Positions 31,291-42,273 of a stretch of 64,000 bases of DNA are shown piece after piece. Every line of letters begins with the position of its first letter. Position 1 is the stretch's first letter. The translations under genes were made by a program, and so were the position numbers. The stretch covers positions 558,001-622,000 of the forward strand of contig JAWNZC010000222.1 in assembly GCA_035771165.1 (NCBI GenBank), given 5' to 3'. The stretch is from Paragorgia papillata. Lineage: Eukaryota; Cnidaria; Anthozoa; Scleralcyonacea; Coralliidae. Under the pieces are notes generated by a model. The model worked only from the letters and a program-made list of their open reading frames with translations, had not been told where the DNA came from and searched no databases.

Positions 31291-31845
31291 CGTATTTCCG
31301 GTGAAAAGCGCTCAAAACCCTAGAACGTTTTGGCGTACCACTGAAAATCTTCTTATTTTAACATTATTGTGTATAGCCTATAGAATCAACAAACTTTTTA
31401 TAAGCATTTGGGGGTTGAGAAACATCAAACGATAAAAAAAAAATCATAATTACGAAAGTAGGTATGCAACAAAAATGTTGAATCCGCCATATTTATACAG
31501 TAATCAATGCAAAATTTGTTTTTTGTTCAACCAACATTTTCTTTTTAGCGTATCCCTCACAATCTCTTTAGTTTAGCATTATTGTGTAGCTCATATAGTC
31601 AACAAACTTTTTAAGTACACGTGAGAGTTGAGAAACATATCAAAAGATAAAAAGATTTGATAATTATGAATGTAGATATGATCAGTAGAAATCAGTTTTG
31701 AGCGCATGTTACGTGACATAGAAAAAATTCTCCTCTCAACCAACTAGAAGGGTTGAATCAACAGGTGAAAAGCTAAGCAATAAATAATAAGCATAGTGTT
31801 ATCACAAATTTTCACTTTCATTTCAAAGTTCTTGTTGTTTAATTT

Positions 31846-32520
31846 GTTATTAAGGTCTTCGTATAGGTTTGTAGTGTCATTCCTATAAAGCGCTCTCAAT
31901 TCGTCAGGCCACGAAAATATATATGCCACGAAAATAAAATTGATATCGTTAGAAAGCTATTAATTTGTAGAATACAATGGTGTATTTGGTTTCGCGATGA
32001 ACACAAACCGTTAATAGTTTCAAGTAAAAAGCGTTTCATTTTGTTCAAAAAAATGTTTTCGCAGTTCGATTCCGAGATAAATTTCCAACAAAACGGTGTC
32101 AGCGTTCTTTTATTTATTGCCTGGTTTAGAATTTATGACTTATTTTGTCCGAATGTTGGTCGAAAAACAGCATTTCCAACTTTGGTCGTGAATAAAATCG
32201 GCAAAACTCGACGTATAAAAAAAAACGCTGACACCCTTTTGCTGGAAATTTATTTCTGAATCAAAGTACAAAAAAAGATTTTGAACAAAATAAAACGCTT
32301 TTTACTTAAAACGCCCCGAGTGAAGCCCTGTGGTTTCAATTAAAAAACTCACAACTATTAACGGTTTGTGTTTATCGCGAAACCAAAGACACCAATGTAT
32401 TCTACAAATTAATAGCTTTCTAAGGATACTATTCTATTTTTGTAGCATAAATTCTGACGAATTGAGAGCGCTTTACAGAAATGACCTTGCAAACCTATAC
32501 GAAGACCTTAAAGGCCTCAT
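31846..32520. mobile_element. Foldback element with about 300-bp arms and conserved exon-like ends
   Basis: TAAGGTCTTCGTATAGGTTT at 31852 is inverted at 32490-32510. The arms also share the ACCGTTAATAGTTT and GCTGACACC(G/C)T blocks. Both ends encode DELRALYRND(L/T)xNLYEDL in opposite directions, which looks like a coding remnant of unknown origin. Confidence 0.6.
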
Positions 32521-32700
32521 GACCAAACGCTTTCAACATCGCATTCAACATTGTTGAATTCAACATGTTGAAAGCGTTTTGGCCACCCCTGTTGAATGAT
32601 GTTGAACGTTGTTGAATGGTGTTGAACGAAATTTGAACATGTTCAAATTTTCGTTCAACACGCGTTCAACATTTCTATTCAAAACGGACACGAATTCTGT
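32516..32700. repeat. Cluster of palindromic TTCAACATGTTGAA words
   Basis: About 180 bp made of TTCAACA/TGTTGAA words in both orientations, including TTCAACATGTTGAA and TTGAACATGTTCAA. It resembles the interiors of the TA-flanked MITEs at 789-1171 and 13534-13852. Confidence 0.65.
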
Positions 32701-33113
32701 AAATGGCTTCTAAAACGTCTATTAAGTTAGCTAAAACTACATCATGTTAAGAGCTGATAAACCTTCGAGGTAAGGTTTAATAGGCTACGATTATCAAATT
32801 AGTGATGTGAGCATGCGCTTTGATTTAGTATTAGTCCCACATTTTATATTCTAACTGACGTGGCATAAAAGCCGTTCTGATCATCGTTGTTGAACAAATG
32901 TTTGCATCTTCACTTTTATGAGGACGCTACTAGCGTTACCTTACTCAAGATGGTTGAAAGCAAAGTGTCTGTACACTTGCTACAGAACTGATATCAGTGT
33001 TTGTAAATGTGATACCAGTTCTCTATCGGGGTAAACAGACATTGATTAAACGTTAATTTCTTTTGAATTTTCCTCATGAATTATTAATGAGTTTTAGAAA
33101 TATATATATATAT

Positions 33114-33719
33114 AATGAAATAAAAGTAGCGTGCTGCGTAGGCAGTGTTGAGACAACAATCGAAATATAGTAAGGTTAGATATACTGCCGAAACAGAGAA
33201 CGTAGGAGTCTAACGTTTCGAGCGAAGGAATTATAAAGAGCGTTCAGAAATCCCGTTACTCCGTTACTCAGTAAGACGCTTACCCGAGAGCCTAAATATC
33301 GAGCTGGCGCTTACAAGAGACATGCCTGCATGTTATATCAATATTTTATATTAGTAACGCTTTGGAATCCAGTTTATTTCACTTTCGATACAGAACGTAA
33401 ATTACTTACCGTTGACTAAAAAAATTTAAGATAATCTGTGGACCACTGAAACTGCATACACTGATTGTATTTCTATAATATGGTCAAGCAAACACCTACA
33501 TGCAATGATAAAATTAAAAAAAACGTGCTGAGTACGCGGCATTTGTCGTTTTGTCAAAACTACTGCTTTTCTACATGTATACGTACAACACATCATTTAA
33601 ACTATACATCTGAAATGAAAATGCTACCACTTAGGAAGTACATATGACTATGAATTTACAACCTTTAGCTCTCCATCTGAGCCTCAGTGACTCAATGGTT
33701 AGAGCGTCTAACTAGTCAT
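33114..33719. repeat. Module A copy 1 (truncated)
   Basis: About 600 bp from the end of a short (TA)n, beginning AATGAAATAAAAGTAGCGTG, shared with 37157-37830, 40465-41165 and 51839-52450. Its left 100 bp on minus resemble the ~120-bp hammerhead-bearing monomers (GCGTGCTGCGTAGGCAGTGT). It is cut off inside the tRNA-like segment at about 33719. Confidence 0.75.
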
Positions 33720-34600
33720 CGCACTATCCGTCTGTCGTCTGACTCAGACGAATTTAATTGCCGAGATGAATTTAATTTGTGTCGGATCTAATCGAGTTAT
33801 ACGTCGCAGTTTCGTCGGATAGAATTCAAACAATAGACGAGTTCAAGGTTACGGACGCCATATTGAAAAGGGGAAAAGAGTCTGGGGCGAGCGCGGTCAA
33901 AGGGGGCGAGGGGCGAGCGCGGTCAAAGGGGGCAAACGCCATATATTTTCATATGTAACTTCACGATTTTTGATCAGTGGGTGAATGGTTTACGCTTGTT
34001 TTGAACGATTTCGGGTCCGTATCGTTTTGTAATTTCTGTAATACTTCAAGGAAACGTATGGAAAGCTTTGTATGTTATTTTGGAAGGCTTGGAGGATTCT
34101 AAAAGAAATCGCGATGGTTTGTTGAGGAATTGTATGCGAGCGCTTCACTGATTTGGTCATGAAAATATTATTCTAGACTCTCTGAAAATATTATTCTAGA
34201 ATACCTGCTCGTAAATTGCCTTGTTCACCGCTCCTCGCTCTGTATCAATAGGCGCGTGTACATACAATTCCTCAACAAACCATCGCGATTTCTTTTAGAA
34301 TCCTCCAAGCCTTCCAAAATAACATACAAAGCTTTTTCTATGTTTCCTTGAAGTATTACAAAAATTACAAAACGATACGGACCCGAAATCGTTCAAAACA
34401 AGCGTAAACCATTCACCCACTCATCAAAAATCGTGAAGTTCACATATGAAAATATATGGCGTTTGCCCCCTTTGACCGAGCTCGCCCCAGACTCTTTGTC
34501 CCCTTTTCAATATGGCGTCCGTAACCTTGAACTTGTCTGTTAAATTAAACTCGTCTGAATTGAACTCGTCTATTGTGCGACGTCCTGAGAACATGCTATG
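33720..34600. mobile_element. Harbinger-like MITE copy carrying a 720-bp foldback
   Basis: 33720-33835 and 34540-34600 are the inside and right end of the CGTCGCACAATAGACGAAT-type MITE (complete at 52632-53032). Between them 33836-34545 is a foldback: TTCAAGGTTACGGACGCCAT at the left is inverted at the right, with arms of about 310 bp and a short unique centre. Confidence 0.65.
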
Positions 34601-34664
34601 TAATCGAGTGAAATGCCCAATATAACTTATAATATACCCAATTCTCTCCTGGCATTACAACCTT

Positions 34665-34869
34665 AATATATATATATATATATATACAAAGTATAAAGTA
34701 TAGTTTTACCTTAAAGTCTTCGCTACCAGAGGTTTCACCCTAAATCCCGTTTAGGGTGAAACCTCTGGTAGCGAAGACTTTAAGGTAAAAACTATACTTT
34801 ATACTTTGTATCTTGCTCTATCTATATATGGTATTGAGCACTCTCTAACATTTCGTGAACCATAACTCA

Positions 34870-34929
<60 letters not shown>
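34665..34929. mobile_element. PLE-end palindrome between two (TA)n tracts
   Basis: (TA)n 34665-34684, a palindrome 34685-34803 formed from two inverted PLE ends without coding sequence, the one-sided tail TTGCTCTATCTATATATGGT..., then (TA)n 34873-34929. Each arm holds the GAAAC/GTA half of the hammerhead-like motif, but CTGATGA is lost in the loop. Confidence 0.75.
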
Positions 34930-34934
<5 letters not shown>

Positions 34935-34962
34935 CTCGCGATCAAGCTCTCGGCAACGCCCT

Positions 34963-35036
34963 CCGTGGCTCAGTGGTCAGAGCATTGCACTAGAATCGCA
35001 AGGTCGTGGGTTCAATTCCTGCCGGAAGGCCTATGT
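34963..35036 (+). repeat. tRNA-derived SINE head
   Basis: CCTCCGTGGCTCAGTGGTCA (A-box) and GTGGGTTCAATTCC (B-box) are 33 nt apart. The anticodon-like loop reads CTAGAAT. The end CCGGAAGG pairs with CCTCCG imperfectly. It is followed by a non-tRNA body to about 35125 and (TA)n 35126-35142. Confidence 0.6.
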
Positions 35037-35144
35037 AGTTGCATTTTTCGCAACTGGTCCCGGTTTGGTCTTAAAATGTATATATTCTACACTCGAATTT
35101 TCCTTCACCCAAAATCCTGAGAACATATATATATATATATATAA

Positions 35145-35450
35145 GAAACTGAATGTTTCTTACTTAAAACATCGTTGTTACTACTCTGAGTTTCACGCTG
35201 AGTTTCTTCTTTGCGCGCTAACACTTCCCGCGAAAAATCTTCGTTTGGTGGCGGCATTTTGAGAAGAGTTCTGATCTTTTGTTCAGTAATGGTTGTTTGA
35301 TGGCTTTCAAGATGCAGAGCTTTTCTTCAAGGCAAAGATTGCATCGCTTAATCTAACTGAATCTTTCACAGTTGCCTGATGATCGCCTAACCGCGTGAAA
35401 CTCAGAGTAGCAACAACGATGTTTTAAATAAGAAACATTCAGTTAAATCC
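35145..35450. mobile_element. Second-subfamily PLE remnant, head-to-head
   Basis: The left (35145-35200) and right (35385-35450) ends are inverted copies (AACATCGTTGTTACTACTCT). Between them the minus strand encodes KRCNLCLEEKLCILKAIKQ, the C-terminal part of the PLE GIY-YIG region (35335-35180). The rest of the protein is missing. Confidence 0.7.
35371..35414 (+). ncRNA. Type I hammerhead ribozyme motif, second PLE subfamily
   Basis: Stem I GTTGC (35371-35375) pairs perfectly with GCAAC (35410-35414). The core is CTGATGA, stem II CGC/GCG around a CTAACC loop with a flanking U-U, then GAAA and stem III ACT/AGT with a CAG loop, with cleavage predicted after A35409. All core bases are kept; this is among the best-formed motifs in the window. 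Confidence 0.7.
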
Positions 35451-35491
35451 GCTCTGCATGCCTATTTATATATCGAGCACTCTTCAATATA

Positions 35492-35900
35492 AATGACGAA
35501 CACAGAACTATACCTACAGCCAATGAATCGTTTACTTGATGTCTTGGGGCTTTGTGTTCGTGACTGAAATATGTTGATCTAAAATACAACAAGAGAATAG
35601 GGATGGTCTTGTAAGTGAGCAAATGATACTTGAACTTGAAGAAGTCTTCTGAAATAAATTGATTGGTTCGAACCTGACATAACGGAAATAATCACTATCA
35701 CCCTTCCTTTAAAGCCCTTCCTTTTTCGACAACTCCTAGTTATATTGTCTTAGCAAATTTCTGTCTGTGTCTCTTAAAATAATCATTATACTGTCTTTGA
35801 ATTGGTAATTGAAATATTTTTCGTTAAAAAGTGAGCAAATCTTAACTGCCTAATCTATCACGTTCCTTTATATTCAGTAAGTTAATAGACATATTGAAAT
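35492..35900. repeat. Module B copy 1
   Basis: It starts AATGACGAACACAGAACTAT next to a TATA stretch and is shared with 37852, 41734, 46331 and 53077 onward. It contains ATGTCTTGGGGCTTTGTGTT and TTTTTCGTTAAAAAGTGAGC. Non-coding; the ORFs at 41667, 46237 and 52945 on minus translate this module. Confidence 0.75.
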
Positions 35901-35954
35901 TGACATGCAAGGTTAAGATTTATAATAGAACGAAAGCGATTACTGTATTTGTCA

Positions 35955-36880
35955 CTTGTGCGCTCCCAACTAAGTTACTCCAGTGAGGTCTGGGCTCCTC
36001 AGTCATGTATTACTGATCTAAAATTATTAGAGGGTGTGCAGAGCGTGCCACACGTTTTATTCTTAATTGAAATAGCGATCCTAACGTCCAACCCAACTAT
36101 AAGTCACGCTTAATTTCCTTGAGTCTACTCCCTATTTCTTACTGGCTAGAATGCCGTGACCTATGTTTTGTTTATAAATATTTAAACGGTTCATACAATA
36201 TACAGCTTAGCCAATATGTTTGTATCTCTAGTGGCCGTACCAGAAGCTCTGCTTGTAATCTAAATCTTCGTCCAGTTCACCGTCTTCGTACATCACTGTT
36301 CAGAGACTCTTTCTTTAATCGTATTGTTCAACTTTGGAATAATTTACAACTTGTAATTCGTGAGTCAGCTACTTTCGCCTCCTTTAAAACTCAATTGTAT
36401 AAACTCTATCACAATAAGTTAAACACTATCTTTGACACAGACAGAGTAAGCACGTGGAAGACAGTATGTCCTAATTGTAGGACTATTGACAGACCTTTTT
36501 GCTGCTGAGATTTTTAGGCAAGACGCAGGAATAGCAGGATGCGTCGTTTTCAGTACTTGACGTCGGGATCAGCCCTTTATTACTTTCATTATCCGTCTAT
36601 TTCAAACTAAAATCGTTTTGATTTCGGGGTAGGGGACTGAGTTCGGCGTCAGGTGCGGATAATGGCGGATAATGGCGCATTCTGTATAGTAGTAAATAGC
36701 GGAACATTATGTGTATTGTCTTGAATTTATTGATTTATGTACGGGGTTTGCCTAGTTGGGACTTCGTGTCCGTTCGCTAGCCCCTTATCATCAAACTCAT
36801 CTTTTACTGTTTGTAATGTATTGTGATCTGTTGTTATTATTGTAGTACTGTATTACTTAGTGAGTTTCATTAAAGCTTCT
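35955..36880 (+). pseudogene. LINE 3' end (reverse transcriptase C-terminal domain, 5'-truncated)
   Basis: The frame at 36119-36508 encodes LECRDLCFVYKYLNGSYNI, a RSSACNLNLRPVHRLRTSLF region and FFNRIVQLWNNLQLVIRES, then the typical C-terminal TVCPNCRTIDRPFCC and stop. This is the tail of animal non-LTR retrotransposon ORF2. 35960-36110 encodes the preceding YSSEVWAPQS segment in another frame with lesions. The 3' UTR continues to about 36880. Nothing is recognised at 36881-37140. Confidence 0.75.
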
Positions 36881-37156
36881 TTTAACAATGCGATTAGCGA
36901 CCGCGTTTCCTGAGCGAGTGCTCGTTTGGCTTCGAAACAAGATCTTTCTGAAATCTGAGTAGCCTTTTAACTAATGTTTCAAGTGTATTGTTGACATGTT
37001 AGGCATAAGTTTATACGCAGAAATCAACTGGTACACTCGTGATTGGTAAATGTTAGACGTCCATGCGACATGCGAGTGCGCGTATGGTACCCACTAGTGT
37101 GTTTCTACTGCCTAGCTTATAATAAAGAGAACACTATAATATATATATATATATAA

Positions 37157-37830
37157 TGAAATAAAAGTAGCGTGCTGCGTAGGCAGTGTTAAAACAACAA
37201 TCGAAATATATAAGTAAGGTTAGATATACTGCCGAAACAGAGAACGTAGGAGTCTAACGTTTCGAGCGAAGGAATTATAAAGAGCGATCAGAAATCCCGT
37301 TACTCTGTTACTCAGTAAGACGATTACCCGAGAGCCTAAATATCGAGCTGGCGCTTACAAGAGACATGCCTGCATGGTATATCAATATTTTATACTAGTA
37401 ACGCTTTGGAATCCTGTTTATTTCACTTTAGATACAGAACGTAAATTACTTACCGTTGACTAAAGAAATTTAAGATAATCTGTGGAACACTGAAACTGCA
37501 TACACTGATTGTATTTCTATAATATGGTCAAGCAAACACCTACATGCAATGATAAAATTAAAAAACAACGTGCTGAGTACGCGGCATTTGGCGTTTTGTC
37601 AAAACTACTGCTTTTCCACATGTATACGTACAACACATCATTTAAACTATACATCTGAAATGAAAATGCTACCACTTAGGAAGTACATATGACTATGAAT
37701 TTACAACCTTTAGCTCTCCATCTGAGCCTCAGTGACTCAATGGTTAGAGCGTCTAACTAGTCATTAGAAGTTGAAGGTTTGAACCCTGTCTGGGGTCTCT
37801 GTAATGTTATAGCTTAACACTTTGGATCCT
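37157..37830. repeat. Module A copy 2
   Basis: Full-length module A following (TA)n at 37139-37156 and ending before (TA)n 37832-37851. It includes the tRNA-Thr-like head at 37725-37797. It is over 95% similar to copies at 40465 and 51839. Confidence 0.8.
37725..37797 (+). repeat. tRNA-Thr(AGT)-like SINE head in module A
   Basis: A-box-like ACTCAATGGTTAGAGCG, an intact anticodon stem TCTAA/TTAGA with loop CTAGTCA (anticodon AGT), and B-box GGTTTGAACCC. Acceptor pairing is degraded. Equivalent heads occur at 41022-41093 and 52333-52405, and truncated at 33681-33719. Repetition in modules marks it as SINE rather than a tRNA gene. Confidence 0.6.
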
Positions 37831-37851
37831 GAATATATATATATATATATA

Positions 37852-39811
37852 TAAATGACGAACACAGAACTATACCTTCAGCCATCAATCGTTTACTTGA
37901 TATCTTGGGGCTTTGTGTTGGTGACTGAATGTTGATCTAAAATACAACAAGAGAATAGGGATGGTCTTGTAAGTGAGCAAATGATACTTGAACTTGAAGA
38001 AGTCTTCCGAAATGAATTGATTGGTTCAAACCTGACATAACGGAAATAATTACTATCACCCTTCCTTTAAAGCCCTTCCTTTTTCGACCACTCCTAGTTA
38101 TATTGTCTTAGCAAATTTCTGTTTGTGTCTCTTAAAATAATCCATTATACTGTCTTTGAATTGGTAATTCGGAAATATTTTTCGTTAAAAAGTGAGCAAA
38201 TATTAACTGCCTAATCTATCACCTTCCTTTATATTCAGTAAGTTAATAGACATATAGGAACAAGTAGGTAATGTAGAAATGATCTGGTTAGCATCAAACT
38301 TGTTAATTAGAAACGAAAAGAAAGTAAGCTTGTTAGCCATAGATAAGTAAAGGCTGCATGTAATTGTTGGGAAAGGCATGGTGGAAAATGCGGAGTGTGG
38401 AGAAAATAGAAACGCCGACTGCTAAAACTTTTCTTTATAATAACATAATAATAATAACAAAATTCAAAGGACTGATCGTTTGATTTTCAAATTTTACACT
38501 ACCAACGCTTATCGCGCAGCTGGTAGTTGTTATTACGTGTCCTATTTCAAACAACAAAGCCGTTTCGCTTAAGTCTTTGTGCTAAGTGAAAAACCGTGTC
38601 TAAACCAAGCCAATATCATGCGTATAGTCGTGTCTGGTTGTTACCTTGCTTAACGTATGATAACGTACCACGTTCATCGTAAAAAAGCATGGAAAACGTA
38701 GCGCGTGCCGACCTGACTCCGCATTTTCCACCACAGTAGAAAATGCGGAGTCTGATAAATAGCTTCTGGCAGTTCAGGCAATAATCTGATTGTCTTGTTC
38801 TAAACCAAGAACCCTAGTTCCCCAATTAGCTGTATATATAGCTAAATACATTGACACTCAAATAAAGTTATTCATTCATTCATTCAAACCAAGCCAATAT
38901 TATGCGTATAGTCGTGTCTGGTTGTTACCTTACTTAACGTATGAAAACGTACCACGTTCATCGTAAAAATACATGGGAAACGTCGCGCTTGCCGACCTGA
39001 CTCCGCATTTTCCAAATGCGGAGTGTATAAATAGCTTCTGGCAGCTCGTCTGGCAGTTCATGCGATATATATTCGTAGAGAAGCTATTTATCACACTGAC
39101 ACTCCGCATTTTCCACTGTGGTGGAAAAGGCGGAGTCAGGTCGGCACGCGCTACGTTTTCCATGCTTTTTTATGATGAACGTGGTACGTTATCATACGTT
39201 AAGAAAGGTAACAGCCAGACACGACTATATGCATGATATTGGCTTGGTTTAGAACAAGACAATCAGATTATTGCCTGAACTGCCAGAAGCTATTTATCAG
39301 ACTCCGCATTTTCTACTGTGGTGGAAAATGCGGAGTCAGGTCGGCACGCGCGACGTTTTCCATGCTTTTTTACGATGAACGTGGTACGTTATCATACGTT
39401 AAGCAAGGTAACAACCAGACACGACTATACGCATGATATTAGCTTGGTTTAGACACGGTTTTTCACTTAACACAAAAAGTTTTAGTAGTCGGCGTTTCTA
39501 TTTTCTCCACATTTTCCACCATGCCGTTGGGAAATGTGTGAACATTTTATTATGGATTATCCTTATGATTGTGTGTGATAAGTGAGGAGAGTCAGAGCGG
39601 ATGTTAGAAGGAGTGGCTGAGTAGGAGCTGTGATAGGGGAGAGATATAGTCAGGGAGAGAATTGGAAATATATGTTATAAACCTTGCGTATATTGTGATT
39701 TGGTTGCGAAAGAGCCGTGGTACTTACTGCATTCGCAACAAAATTAATATCATAGTTAGTATGGTCAAGACTTTTCGAGGGAAAAGAACTTCGAGGGAAA
39801 CACCTGTAAGT
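37852..39811. repeat. Module B copy 2, interrupted by a foldback array
   Basis: 37852-38360 and 39548-39811 correspond to continuous sequence in the other B copies (41734-42273 plus 46083-46322). The interval 38360-39547 is absent there and is an insertion. The segment 39691-39811 (GCATTCGCAACAAAATTAAT) recurs at 46199-46322. Confidence 0.75.
38376..39530. mobile_element. Foldback array with four inverted subunits
   Basis: Outer ends GGCATGGTGGAAAATG...AGTCGGCGTT are inverted at 39480-39530. Inside are two units in one orientation (about 38600-38820 and 38885-39070) and two inverted (39075-39260 and 39263-39475), each with AACGTACCACGTTCATCGTA and TGCGGAGT...ACTCCGCA words. A LINE/SINE-type tail AATAAAGTTATTCATTCATT at 38860-38886 interrupts the first arm. 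ORFs here mirror each other and are not genes. Confidence 0.7.
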
Positions 39812-40464
39812 AATATTTAAAAACCGCGCAGGAGGGCTTTATCGGATATAAAACACATGGCGATAGTCGAGTGTTTTAGAGTAGATAAAGCCCTTACTGC
39901 AAGGTTTTTAAATTACTTCAAAAATTCATCACTTCATACGTTCATCGGCGTAGTAATTTTGAAAATTAAGCTTATCTTCAGCCGTTAAAAACCAGCGAGA
40001 AACGTATAGCGAGTCTAAATCACATATATAGATCCGATACGCTTATGAATTTTCTTTGTGTTTTCCTTATTAATAATAATAATATTTAATGATCCATCTT
40101 TAGTTTAAAAATACAATGGATTTACAACAATGTCAATTTCCATGCAATTATATTACAACTATCAGAATTTTTTTATATGTACAAGTTTGGTAATATTAAA
40201 ATCTAAAAATTTGTAAGGTTTATAAAGAATTCGTAAAACTAATGAATTGTTAATGATTTTAGAAGTACATTTATAAACTTGTTTCGGTTTAAGAGTACGT
40301 TATATTAATTTAGATTTATGTAATTTGTTTAGTTGAACCACATATACACAATATTTCTGTACACTCGTGATTGGTAAATGTTAGACGGTCCATGCAACAT
40401 GCGAGTGCGCGTATGGTACCCATCTACTGCCTAGCTTATAATAAAGAGAAAACTATAATATATA
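39812..40464. other. AT-rich spacer with a weak dispersed-repeat copy
   Basis: 39830-40085 contains a hairpin-like GGGCTTTATC...GATAAAGCCC pair and a diverged inverted relative of the repeat at 87-340. I recognise nothing in 40090-40370. 40370-40464 repeats 37050-37156 (CATGCGAGTGCGCGTATGGT). Confidence 0.5.
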
Positions 40465-41330
40465 TAAAAGTAGCGTGCTGCGTAGGCAGTGTTAAAACAA
40501 CAATCGAAATATAGTAAGGTTAGATATACTGCCGAAACAGAGAACGTAGGAGTCTAACGTTTCGAGCGAAGGAATTATAAAAAAGCGTTCAGAAATCCCG
40601 TTACTCTGTTACTCAGTAAGACGCTTACCCGAGAGCCTAAATATCGAGCTGGCGCTTACAAGAGACATGCATGGTATATCAATATTTTATATTAGTAACG
40701 CTTTGGAATCCAGTTTATTTCACTTTAGATACAGAACGTAAATTACTTACCGTTGACTAAAGAAATTTAAGATAATCTGTGGACCACTGAAACTGCATAC
40801 ACTGATTGTATTTCTATAATATGTTCAAGCAAACACCTACATGCAATGATAAAATTAAAAACAACGTGCTGAGTACGCGGCATTTGTCGTTTTGTCAAAA
40901 CTACTGCTTTTCTACATGTATACGTACAACACATCATTTAAACTATACATCTGAAATGAAAATGCTACCACTTAGGAAGTACACATGACTATGAATTTAC
41001 AACCTTTAGCTCTCCATTTGAGCCTCAGTGACTCAATGGTTAGAGCGTCTAACTAGTCATTAGAAGTTGAAGGTTTGAACCCTGTCTGGGGTCTCAGAAA
41101 TATTTTCTGAGTATTTGAGCTTGACGAACACCAAACATCTGTTACACTACACCAAGCTCGCAAACGTAGCACATGCACTACATGTATACGTACAACTTAT
41201 AATATCTAATATTTTGAAGCACATCTCATTCTCATATACACAAAGTATAAAAGCACTTATGATGAATTTGCAACCTTAGCTTTCTATCCAAATCTCACAA
41301 GACCTTATGATAGACCTTAGGCCTGCGCTA
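40465..41330. repeat. Module A copy 3 with SINE body
   Basis: It follows TATATATA and includes the tRNA-Thr-like head (41022-41093) and its body (TATTTGAGCTTGACGAAC... to about 41330). Near-identical to 51839-52628. Confidence 0.8.
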
Positions 41331-41334
41331 AACG

Positions 41335-41690
41335 TCGCACAATAGACGAATTGAATTCGAATTAACTTCGTCGGTAATGCGACGTAAATGCGACGTCGTC
41401 GAGTTTAAACGTCGAATTTCAGTCGAATTTATTTGGTTTTACTTGGACTCCTGGATCCTGAAAACGACTTGTTGAACACATGGCGCCAAATTTTCACAGA
41501 CAGAAGAGAAACATTTAATTCGACGCGACGATAATTCGTCGTGTAACTCGAACACGCATTATCGTCGCACTATCCGTCTGACTCAGACGAATTTAATTGC
41601 CGAGACGAATTTAATTTGTGTGTCGGATGTAATCGAGTTATACATCGGAGTTTCGTCGGATAGAATTCAAACAATTAAATTCGTCTGACA
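41335..41690. mobile_element. Harbinger-like MITE, right end lost
   Basis: It matches 52632-53032 from the left TIR GGCCTGCGCTAAACGTCGCA through the interior, but stops at AATTCGTCTGA, where (CA)n and (TA)n at 41690-41733 follow. The right TIR is missing. Confidence 0.75.
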
Positions 41691-41705
41691 CACACACACA
41701 CACAT

Positions 41706-42273
41706 ATTATATATATATATATATATATATATAAATGACGAACATAGAACTATACCTTCAGCCAATGAATCGTTTACTTGATGTCTTGGGGCTTTGTGTT
41801 GGTGACTGAATGTTGATCTAAAATACAAAAGGAGAATAGGGATGGTCTTGTAAGGGAGCAAATGATACTTGAACTTGAAGAAGTCTTCTGAAATAAATTG
41901 ATTGGTTCGAACCTGACATATCGGAAATAATCACTATCACCCTTTCGAGCACCCCTAGTTATATTGTCTTAGGAAATTTCTGTTTGTGTCTCTTAAAAGA
42001 ATCCATTATACTGTCTTTGAATTGGTAATTGAAATATTTTTCGTTAAAAAGTGAGCAAATCTTAACTGCCTAATCTATCGCCTTCCTTTATATTCAGTAA
42101 GTTAATAGACATATAGGAACAAGTAATAAATAGAATGCAATATTTTAATGTAGAAATGATCTGGGTAGCATCAAACTTGTTAATTAGAAACGAAAGTAAG
42201 CCTGTTAGCCATAGATAAGTAAAAGCTGCATTAAGGATTAACCTTATGGTTGTGTGTGATGAGTGAGAGCGGA
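41706..42273. repeat. (TA)n and module B copy 3 (left part)
   Basis: (TA)n 41706-41733, then module B to GCGGATGTTAG at about 42273, where a LINE begins. The module continues at 46083 (AAGGAGTGGCTGAG). The uninterrupted sequence can be read at 39598-39620. Confidence 0.75.

Noticed and set aside
37725..37797. True tRNA-Thr gene
   Set aside because: Acceptor stem is degraded and the sequence recurs four times as part of module A, so it is treated as a SINE-type head.
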